Shown here piece by piece: positions 1 through 5,400 of a DNA stretch of 5,400 nt (its first letter is position 1; the number at the start of each line of letters is the position of its first letter). Source of the stretch: an uncultured Bordetella sp. (lineage in GTDB: Bacteria > Pseudomonadota > Gammaproteobacteria > Burkholderiales > Burkholderiaceae_B); NCBI GenBank assembly GCA_937881145.1, contig CALGFL010000464.1:1-5400 (forward strand), written 5' to 3'. Made by a program: the position numbers and the translations under genes. Under the pieces are notes generated by a model. The model was given only the letters and a program-made list of their open reading frames with translations, was not told the DNA's origin and did no database searches.

Positions 1-1660
1 CCCACGATAGCGCGCCCCTGCAGAGGTCCAGCACGCCCCGCAGCAGCGTGACGAACATCATGTTGGGATTGTTGGCCGACAGGCGGTTGTTGACCCGGTA
101 CACGATGACGGCCGGATCGGTCTCGTCTTCCGCGGTGGCGCGGATCAAGGTGCGGGTGATCGCCATGAACAGCGCGGCCGGCACGCCCTTGCCCGACACG
201 TCGCCGACGGCCCAGCACAGCCGCCCGTCGGGCAGCTCGAAATAATCGTAGAGATCGCCGCCCACTTCCTTGGCCGGGCGCATCACGGCTTGCAGGTCCA
301 CGTGCAGGCGGATCTCGCCGGCCAGCGGCACCGGCAGCAGGCCCAGCTGGATTTCATGGGCGATGTTCAGTTCGCTTTCGATGCGCTGGCGCGAGGAGGT
401 CTCGCTCATCAGGCGCGCGACGTTCTCGCCCAGCTTGTCCTGCATGAAAAGAAACGAAGCGGCGAGCCGCCCGACTTCGTCGCGGTATTGCCTGGGCAGG
501 GCCGCGATCTGGGCCGGCGTTTCGACGGGGGCGGTCAGGTCCTGCTCGGGCAACTGGCGGGCATAACCGGTCAACAGGTTCAACGGCCGCGTGATGCGCG
601 CGGCCATCAGCCAGGCCCCGGCCAAGGCCAGCGCGAGCAGGCCGGCAAAGAACAGGGCCAGCCGGTTGACCAGTCGATACGCCGGTTCGGTCAAGTCGCT
701 GCGCGGCACGGCCGCGACCAGAGTCCAGCCCAGCGGCTTGTGATAGACCGCTTCGATTTCCCAGGCATTGCCGTTTGCGTCCAGCCTGAATTGCAGCCGG
801 CCGGCGGCGTGCCGGGCCTGGGTCAGCATGGCCGAGAGCGGTTTGCCCGTGCTTTTGTCGATGGCATGGAGCAGCCCGGCTCGAGCGGCGGGCGGCGGCG
901 CGATCAACCGGCCGTTGTTGTCCATGATGAAGACGAAGCCCGATTTGGCCAGGGTCAGGCGCGCCAGCGAGGCCCGCACGGCGGCTTCCATGTTCTGGCG
1001 CTGGGCCTGCGTCAGGGTGAGCAATTGGCGCGCGTCGTCGGAAATGGCGAAGACCCAGTTCCAGGGCTGGAAATAGCCGAAGTAGGCGTAACGGGTTTCC
1101 ATGCCGCCCTGACTGCCGGGAATCGGCCAGCGGAACAGCGCGAAACCGTGTCCCGACAGGCGGCTCTCGTCGAACATGGACTTGGACAGCAGCTGACCCT
1201 TGATGTCGCGGATGTCGGAAAGATCGAAGCCGGTCAGGCCCGGCGCGCCGCCCGCCAGCACCTTGTCGTGGGCGTCGTAGACGAAGGCGTAGCGCAGCGA
1301 GCTGAACTTCAGATCGCCGATCCAGGCCAGGGCCTGCTGCTGCGCCGCCGGCGTCGACAGGCGGCCCGTGTCGGCCAGGGTCGCGTAGCGCGACAGCACC
1401 GAGTTCATCATATTGCCCAGCTCGATGAGGTCGTTGCGGTCCTGGCGCACCACCGTGATCTTGTCGTCGAGCAACGCGCCCCAGCGCGCATCGGTGTCGC
1501 TCAGCACCAGGTTCAGGGTGTTGTCGACGGCATGCTCCTCGCGGGCCACCACGGTCTGGGTGACGTCGCGCTGGGTGATCAGCATGACGACGGTCGCCAC
1601 CACGAGCAGGATCGCGAAGACCAGGAGAAAGACCTTGCCGCGGAGGGAGCGCGTGAGCAT
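1..1660 (-). CDS. Membrane-bound Cache-HAMP-SpoIIE/RsbU-type PP2C serine phosphatase (3' end outside window)
   Basis: The gene reads from ATG 1660 down past position 1, so 553 codons are visible and the C-terminus is missing. An N-terminal TM helix (~9-29) precedes a periplasmic region (~30-330) that looks like a double Cache sensor. Its Cache-like pieces are YAFVYDAHDKVLAGG (124-138), YFGYFQPWNWVFAIS (193-207) and GFVFIMDNNGRLIAPP (241-256). A second TM (~331-353) leads into a HAMP linker (ITRPL at 356-360, DEVGRL at 394-399) that is about 9 residues longer than usual. The SpoIIE/PP2C domain then shows AHEIQLGLLP (434-443), RPAKEVGGDLYDYF (461-474) and GDVSGKGVPAALFM (486-499). Asp469, Asp472 and Asp487 are the probable metal ligands. 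Family knowledge says such enzymes dephosphorylate STAS anti-anti-sigma proteins in partner-switching pathways. The target here is not visible. No good Shine-Dalgarno precedes ATG 1660, but no other start codon lies close upstream and the TM follows directly. It diverges from the sensor-MFS gene. Confidence 0.93.
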   Translation of the reverse strand, partial: MLTRSLRGKVFLLVFAILLVVATVVMLITQRDVTQTVVAREEHAVDNTLNLVLSDTDARWGALLDDKITVVRQDRNDLIELGNMMNSVLSRYATLADTGRLSTPAAQQQALAWIGDLKFSSLRYAFVYDAHDKVLAGGAPGLTGFDLSDIRDIKGQLLSKSMFDESRLSGHGFALFRWPIPGSQGGMETRYAYFGYFQPWNWVFAISDDARQLLTLTQAQRQNMEAAVRASLARLTLAKSGFVFIMDNNGRLIAPPPAARAGLLHAIDKSTGKPLSAMLTQARHAAGRLQFRLDANGNAWEIEAVYHKPLGWTLVAAVPRSDLTEPAYRLVNRLALFFAGLLALALAGAWLMAARITRPLNLLTGYARQLPEQDLTAPVETPAQIAALPRQYRDEVGRLAASFLFMQDKLGENVARLMSETSSRQRIESELNIAHEIQLGLLPVPLAGEIRLHVDLQAVMRPAKEVGGDLYDYFELPDGRLCWAVGDVSGKGVPAALFMAITRTLIRATAEDETDPAVIVYRVNNRLSANNPNMMFVTLLRGVLDLCRGALSW

Positions 1661-1697
1661 GAAAGGATGGGCGTGTAGTAAGACTGCGCGTATTTGA

Positions 1698-1712
1698 TTT
1701 ACCGATTGTAAA
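1698..1712. promoter_or_regulatory. Candidate operator: TTTAC-N5-GTAAA palindrome
   Basis: There is a perfect 5-bp inverted repeat, TTTAC (1698-1702) and GTAAA (1708-1712), around a 5-nt centre CGATT. It overlaps the possible -10 boxes of both divergent genes. Dimeric repressors often bind palindromes of this general shape, but no regulator gene is visible. The arms are short enough to arise by chance in an AT-rich stretch. Confidence 0.25.
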
Positions 1713-1719
1713 ATGCGGG

Positions 1720-1735
1720 CCAGCCTTCGGGGTGG
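1720..1735 (+). other. Possible leader hairpin with UUCG loop upstream of the sensor-MFS gene
   Basis: CCAGCC (1720-1725) can pair with GGGTGG (1730-1735) with one G-G mismatch, closing a TTCG tetraloop (1726-1729). If transcription starts near 1721 the hairpin sits at the 5' end of the mRNA, where it could protect against decay. No T-tract follows, so it is not a terminator. Confidence 0.2.
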
Positions 1736-1755
1736 ATTTGCCGCATTTCTCTTTT

Positions 1756-1761
1756 GGATGG
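1756..1761 (+). promoter_or_regulatory. Probable ribosome binding site deciding the TTG 1766 start
   Basis: GGATGG is the only purine-rich anti-SD-like match close to the 5' end of the MFS reading frame. Its spacing of about 4-7 nt fits TTG 1766 and excludes TTG 1754, which lies upstream of it. The match is moderate, so weak initiation is likely. Confidence 0.4.
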
Positions 1762-1765
1762 CGCC

Positions 1766-4243
1766 TTGACTATCGCGCGTGACTCGATCTTGCGGAAGTT
1801 GTTGAACGGCCTGCACCGCCGCCCCGTGCTGGAGTTGACTTGCGCCTGCCTGGGCGTGCTGCTCCTGGCCCAGGCGCTGATCGGCGCCTTGAGCCTGTCG
1901 GCCCTGAACCGGCTGGCCACGGACACCGTGGCCGACCGCGCCGAGGTCGCCGCCCAGCGCATCGTGGGCAATATCCAGAACGGCTTGCGACTGGGCAAGC
2001 CGCTGGGGCAGTTCTTCGGCCTGAACGACATTCTGCGCGACGGCATGGCCGACGTGAGCGGCGCGCGCGGCGTAGCCGTGGTGCTGGCCGATGGCCGCGT
2101 GCTCGATGCCGTCGGCCAGGCCGTGCCGCGGGCGGACGAACTGGGCCGCGCCTTGGCTGACGCGGCCAGTGCCCAAATGCCTGCCGGCATGGTGCGCCGG
2201 GGCAACGACGAGGCCTCGGGCCGCGCCCAAGGCGACGTCGTTCTCGCCGTGCCGCTGATCGAAAACAAGACCGTGGCCGGCGCCGTCGTGCTGGCCATCG
2301 CGCAGGACGCGGCGGCCAGCCGCGCGCTGATCGTCCACAATCTTCTCGTGTTGTTCCTGGCTACCGCGCTCGTGGGTTTTGCGTTGGCGGTGGTTTTCAA
2401 ATGGATCGTGCCGCCGTCGCAGTTGACCGAAGGCGGCAGGGCGCGGTTCGCCGTGCCCCTGGCTGCGCTGCTCCTGGCCCAGGGCATTTACGCGGCTTCG
2501 ACCATCGCCACCTTTCGCGATACCTCGCTGCAAGTCGCGCACGACAGTGTGGCCGCCGCCGCCGCGGGCCTGCAGCGCGATCTGAATCGCGTGCTGGGCT
2601 ACGGCATCTCGCCGGATCATCTGCGCGGCGTGGAAGTGCCTTTCCATCGGCTGGCCGGCTACTTTCCCAACATCACGGCGATAGACCTGGTCGATGCCTC
2701 GGGCCGCGTGCTCGACCGGGCCGATGCGCGCGGCGCACTGTCCGTCGATGGCCTGGCGCGCACCCGGCCCGTCGCCGATGCGCTCACGCTGGTGCTGCCC
2801 TTGAGCGGCGCCTCGTCGCACGCCAGTCTGGTGGTGCATCTGGACGACCGCGGGATCGCGGCCCAGGTGCGCAGCCGCATGCTCGACGCGGCGACCGTGG
2901 TGGTGGTATCGGTGGTGGCCGCCATCGAAATGCTGTTGCTGCTCTCTCTACTGATGAGCCGCGCCTATGCCGCGCGCGCGCTCGGCCGCGACGATGCGCC
3001 GCGCCTGGACGACATGACCGACGTGGGCCGCATCGCCCGGCCGGTGATGTTCGGCTTTCTTTTCGCCTGGGCCTTGCCGCTGGGGTTCCTGCCTTTGTAC
3101 GCCCGCAGCCTGCCCGCCGCGGGCCTGCATCTGCGGCCCGCCATGCTGATGGCCTTGCCGATTTCGGTCGAGATGGCATGCGGTCTGATCGCCTCGCTGC
3201 TGGCGGGCAGCTTGACTGACCGCAAGGGATGGCAAGTGCCGGTGCTGACGGGCCTGGGCATCTCCCTGGCCGGCTTCCTGGCCTGCGCCTGGGCATCCAA
3301 TCTGCCCTGGTTCGTGGCGGCACGCGGCCTGGTGGGGCTGGGCTACGGGCTCACCTGGATGGGCCTGCAAGGCTTCGTGGTGACCGGCAGCCCGGCCGCA
3401 TCCCGGGGCCGCAACATGACGGGTTTGATCGCGGGCCTGTTCGCGGGGCATATGGCCGGCGCCGCCGTGGGGGCGATGTTGATGGAGCAACTGGGATTTC
3501 GCGCGGTGTTCGGGGTGGGGGCGGTGATGCTGATCCTGCCTTGCGTGGGCGTGCTGGTGCTGATGCGCCCTTACATGGCCCGCGTGCAGACGCAGGTCGA
3601 GCGCGTCGCGCCGCCGGTGCGCGCGCGCCTGTCGTCCACGCTCAGGCTTTTGGCCACGCGCGATTTCGGCTTGCTGTTGCTGGGCAGCGTGATTCCCTTC
3701 TCCATCGCGCAAGTGGGCCTGTTGTCCTTCGCGCTGCCGCTCTACCTCGAGGCTCAGGGCTCGGCCTCGTCCAGCGTCGGCCGCGTGCTGATGATCTATG
3801 GCGTTTGCGTGATCTATGTCGGGCCGCTCATGGGCCGGCTGGCCGATCGGTTCGCGGTCAAGAAGCACTGGATCGTGGCCGGCGGCGTGGTGGGCAGCCT
3901 GGGCTTGCTGGGCCTGTATTTCGACAGCGGCCTGCTGGCCGCGGCCCTGGCGGTGCTGACGCTGGCGCTGGCCAGTTGCTGCACGGGGGCGGCGCAGACG
4001 CCCTATATGCTGGCGCTGTCGGATGTGCAGAACTACGGCGTGGCCGGTGCGACCAGCGTGCTGCGGGCCGCCGACAAGCTGGGCCAGATGGCCGGACCGC
4101 TGGTGGTGGGCGCGCTGTTCGGCGCACATGGACTGGGTCTGGGGCTGGCGCTGACGGGCGGCATCTATCTCGCGGCGACCGCCTTGTTCCTGTTGTTCGC
4201 GCCGGCGCTGCGCGCCCGCGCCGCGCTGCCGTCTTCTTCTTGA
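1766..4243 (+). CDS. Major facilitator superfamily transporter with duplicated N-terminal periplasmic sensor modules
   Basis: The protein is ~825 aa, about twice a normal MFS protein. Residues below count from TTG 1766. Unit 1 has a TM (~22-46), an extracytoplasmic domain (~47-187) and a TM (~190-214). Unit 2 has a TM (~227-248), a similar domain (~249-371) and a TM (~374-397). A 25-residue polar linker leads to a complete MFS core (~424-815). The core has the loop 2-3 motif GSLTDRKGW (481-489), ARGLVGLGYG (518-527) and a second-half GRLADRF (690-696). The four extra TMs bring the chain back to the cytoplasm, as the MFS core requires. The substrate is unknown. No ATG is usable. TTG 1766 is chosen because GGATGG (1756-1761) sits 4 nt upstream; TTG 1754 would add four residues but has no Shine-Dalgarno. 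It is divergent from the phosphatase and convergent with alr. Transporter-sensor fusion is an inference from the layout. Confidence 0.9.
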   Translation: MTIARDSILRKLLNGLHRRPVLELTCACLGVLLLAQALIGALSLSALNRLATDTVADRAEVAAQRIVGNIQNGLRLGKPLGQFFGLNDILRDGMADVSGARGVAVVLADGRVLDAVGQAVPRADELGRALADAASAQMPAGMVRRGNDEASGRAQGDVVLAVPLIENKTVAGAVVLAIAQDAAASRALIVHNLLVLFLATALVGFALAVVFKWIVPPSQLTEGGRARFAVPLAALLLAQGIYAASTIATFRDTSLQVAHDSVAAAAAGLQRDLNRVLGYGISPDHLRGVEVPFHRLAGYFPNITAIDLVDASGRVLDRADARGALSVDGLARTRPVADALTLVLPLSGASSHASLVVHLDDRGIAAQVRSRMLDAATVVVVSVVAAIEMLLLLSLLMSRAYAARALGRDDAPRLDDMTDVGRIARPVMFGFLFAWALPLGFLPLYARSLPAAGLHLRPAMLMALPISVEMACGLIASLLAGSLTDRKGWQVPVLTGLGISLAGFLACAWASNLPWFVAARGLVGLGYGLTWMGLQGFVVTGSPAASRGRNMTGLIAGLFAGHMAGAAVGAMLMEQLGFRAVFGVGAVMLILPCVGVLVLMRPYMARVQTQVERVAPPVRARLSSTLRLLATRDFGLLLLGSVIPFSIAQVGLLSFALPLYLEAQGSASSSVGRVLMIYGVCVIYVGPLMGRLADRFAVKKHWIVAGGVVGSLGLLGLYFDSGLLAAALAVLTLALASCCTGAAQTPYMLALSDVQNYGVAGATSVLRAADKLGQMAGPLVVGALFGAHGLGLGLALTGGIYLAATALFLLFAPALRARAALPSSS
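1858..2715 (+). repeat. Internal in-frame duplication of the TM-sensor unit (offset 609 bp)
   Basis: A 17-nt segment GCTGCTCCTGGCCCAGG occurs at 1858-1874 and again at 2467-2483, encoding LLLAQ in the first TM of each unit. A 14-nt segment GGCCGCGTGCTCGA occurs at 2093-2106 and again at 2702-2715, encoding GRVLD in each sensor domain. Both pairs are separated by exactly 609 bp (203 codons), so they are aligned copies in the same register. The second unit is ~21 residues shorter before its closing TM (VLAVPL versus LTLVLPL strands). Confidence 0.65.
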
Positions 4244-4261
4244 AAAGCGCCTGTCGCGGCG
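4243..4261 (-). terminator. Weak candidate terminator downstream of alr
   Basis: Read on the minus strand, CGCC and GGCG (4261-4248) form a 4-bp stem with a 6-nt loop. It is followed by C and then TTTT (4246-4243), which overlaps the MFS stop codon. The stem is short for an intrinsic terminator. No T-tract serves the plus strand, so the converging MFS transcript has no visible intrinsic terminator in the 25-bp gap and may run into alr antisense. Confidence 0.2.
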
Positions 4262-4268
4262 TGCCGGC

Positions 4269-5384
4269 CTAATCGCCAAGCATGGCCACGCGCGGGGTCA
4301 GGCCCGTGAGCAGCGCGGCGGAAATCGTGCCGGCCGACGCGGCGACGGCTTCCACCGTATTGCGCGGATCGCCCCAAAGCACGACGACCGCGTCCGGACC
4401 GGACACATCGACATCCGTCAGATCGACCGCCAGGGTGTCCATGGCGGGACGGCCCAGCAACCGGGTCGGTTGGCCGTCGACCAGCAGCGGCGTGCCGGTG
4501 TGGGCATGGCGCGGATAACCGTCGGCATAGCCGCAGCTGGCCAGGCCCACGCGCATGTCTTGGGGCGCGGTGAAGGCCGCGCGGTAGCCCAGGCCGGCGC
4601 CTTGCGGCAGGGTCTGCGTTCCGAGCAGGCGGGCTGTGAAACGCATGACGGGCCTGAGGCCCAGGCCCGGCCCGTGGTGCACATCGGGAATCGGGCTCGC
4701 GCCGTAGAGCATGAGACCGGGGCGTATCCAATCGGTTTGCGCGGCATGCTCAGGGTGCAGCAAGAGCGCGGCGCAATTGCAGGTGGACAGGGGCCCCGGA
4801 CGGCCCGCGATGGCGCGGCGAAAATGCAGATCGGCCTCGGCGATGCCGTCTGCGTCTTCGGAGCGCGCGTAGTGGTTCAAATGGCCGATATCCGCGATCC
4901 GGCCTTGCTCGCGCAGCGCGGCGCAGCGCGCATAGGCTTGCGCATAGTCCTCGTCGTCGAAGCCGCCCAGGCGCGTGTCGCCGGCATAGCGCAGCCACAC
5001 CGACGGTGGCTGGCCCGACGGCGCCGCGGCCTGCAGCCAGGCCAGCTGGGCCGCGTGCGAAATCACCAGATGCAGGTCGGACGCGCCCAGCAGCGCCACC
5101 TCGTCCGGACGGTGCAGGCCGCCGTAGACCAGGATGGGGCCGTGCCAGCCTGCCGCGCGGCACACCTGCGCTTCGGGCAGGTCCCGCACGGCCAGGCCGT
5201 CGGCGTCGGTCAGGCCAGGCAGCACGCGCGCGATGCCGTGGCCATAGGCATCGGCCTTGACCGTGGCCCAGATGCGGGCGCGGCTCGTGCCCAGCCGTTT
5301 GCGGATCTGCGCCAGATTGTGCGCGACCGCCGTGCTGTCGATATGGGCCTGGGCCTGCGCGGTATGGTTCATGCCGTGCGGCAT
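4269..5384 (-). CDS. alr: Alanine racemase
   Basis: A fold-type III PLP enzyme that interconverts L- and D-alanine in the cytoplasm, supplying D-alanine for peptidoglycan. At 371 aa it is full length for the family. TVKADAYGHG (41-50) carries the PLP lysine Lys43. HLNHYA (168-173), IRPGLMLYG (220-228), Tyr267 in GLGYRAAF (the probable second catalytic base), GYADGYPRHAHTGTPLLVDG (285-304) and GRPAMD (311-316) follow in the usual order. The segment normally reading WxKxDTGMxRLG is WLRYAGDTRLG here. It has Arg132 in place of the usually carbamylated lysine and is one residue shorter. The C-terminal tyrosine of the usual end motif is also absent (RVAMLGD). ATG 5384 is used; ATG 5372 is an alternative four residues in. 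Neither has a clear Shine-Dalgarno in the 16 bp left. The catabolic paralogue name dadX is less likely since no dadA is seen, but it is not excluded. Confidence 0.95.
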   Translation of the reverse strand: MPHGMNHTAQAQAHIDSTAVAHNLAQIRKRLGTSRARIWATVKADAYGHGIARVLPGLTDADGLAVRDLPEAQVCRAAGWHGPILVYGGLHRPDEVALLGASDLHLVISHAAQLAWLQAAAPSGQPPSVWLRYAGDTRLGGFDDEDYAQAYARCAALREQGRIADIGHLNHYARSEDADGIAEADLHFRRAIAGRPGPLSTCNCAALLLHPEHAAQTDWIRPGLMLYGASPIPDVHHGPGLGLRPVMRFTARLLGTQTLPQGAGLGYRAAFTAPQDMRVGLASCGYADGYPRHAHTGTPLLVDGQPTRLLGRPAMDTLAVDLTDVDVSGPDAVVVLWGDPRNTVEAVAASAGTISAALLTGLTPRVAMLGD

Positions 5385-5400
5385 GCCGCTAATGGTGAGG

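Larger units (their letters stand above)
1661..1765. promoter_or_regulatory. Divergent intergenic control region between phosphatase and sensor-MFS genes
   Basis: This ~105 bp gap is clearly AT-richer than its surroundings, especially 1690-1715. On the minus strand TACAAT (1710-1705) matches a sigma-70 -10 box at 5 of 6 positions and lies ~45 bp from the phosphatase start. On the plus strand TAAAAT (1709-1714) also matches 5 of 6 and would give a ~45 nt leader for the MFS gene. I find no convincing -35 box for either at 16-18 bp spacing, so these may be activator-dependent or not promoters at all. The two candidate -10 boxes overlap, so firing from one side could interfere with the other. Confidence 0.4.

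Noticed and set aside
1..1660. Assignment of the phosphatase as btrU of the Bordetella type III secretion regulatory locus
   Set aside because: The SpoIIE/HAMP architecture is compatible, but no btr or bsc gene is present and the neighbours are an MFS gene and alr, so the symbol is not supported.
290..1678. Plus-strand 462-codon open frame opposite the phosphatase
   Set aside because: Its translation is rich in Gln, Arg, His and Gly with no hydrophobic core or known motif. It mirrors the minus-strand gene, whose Cache, HAMP and PP2C motifs are clear. Such frames are common opposite GC-rich genes.
1699..2487. Minus-strand 262-codon open frame crossing the intergenic region
   Set aside because: Ser/Thr/Ala/Arg-rich with no domain signal. 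It runs antisense through the sensor region and the divergent promoter area.
4099..4106. GCTGGTGG, the E. coli Chi octamer
   Set aside because: A single copy inside coding sequence. GC-rich genes with Leu-Val-Val codons produce it by chance, and Chi specificity differs between bacteria.
3229..4272. Plus-strand 347-codon frame inside the MFS gene
   Set aside because: Gly/Arg/Ala-rich frame-shifted translation with no membrane helices, whereas the overlapping frame encodes a coherent MFS core.
2948..4279. Minus-strand 443-codon open frame opposite the MFS core
   Set aside because: Low-complexity Gln/Arg/His/Ala-rich translation, antisense to a clearly recognisable transporter. It is a codon-bias shadow.

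Overview
The window is a very GC-rich, densely coding chromosomal stretch. Its codon use and its Alr and sensor proteins suggest a beta-proteobacterium of the Bordetella/Achromobacter (Alcaligenaceae) type. That assignment is an inference from base composition and recalled protein resemblance, because no rRNA or marker gene is present. I see no tRNA, insertion sequence, CRISPR array or prophage.

There are three genes. (1) Positions 1-1660, minus strand, hold the first 553 codons of a membrane-bound RsbU/SpoIIE-type PP2C phosphatase with a TM, double Cache-like periplasmic sensor, TM, HAMP and phosphatase layout. Its 3' end lies outside the window. (2) Positions 1766 (or 1754)-4243, plus strand, hold an unusually large MFS transporter of about 825 aa. 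Its first ~400 residues are two tandem TM/periplasmic-sensor/TM units, followed by a complete MFS core. The two units are an internal duplication with a constant in-frame offset of 203 codons. (3) Positions 4269-5384, minus strand, hold a full-length PLP-dependent alanine racemase (alr). It has several non-canonical residues at places that are normally conserved.

The phosphatase and transporter are divergently transcribed from a ~100 bp AT-richer gap. The gap holds possible -10 elements on both strands and a small TTTAC-N5-GTAAA palindrome. The transporter and alr converge with only 25 bp between their stop codons.

The most interesting reading is that the phosphatase and the sensor-MFS protein form one signalling unit. 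Both read something in the periplasm, the transporter through its duplicated sensor and the phosphatase through its Cache domain. The phosphatase would then act on an anti-sigma-antagonist (STAS) switch that may be encoded just beyond position 1. This is an inference from domain content and divergent arrangement. alr (D-alanine supply for peptidoglycan) looks like an unrelated housekeeping neighbour.
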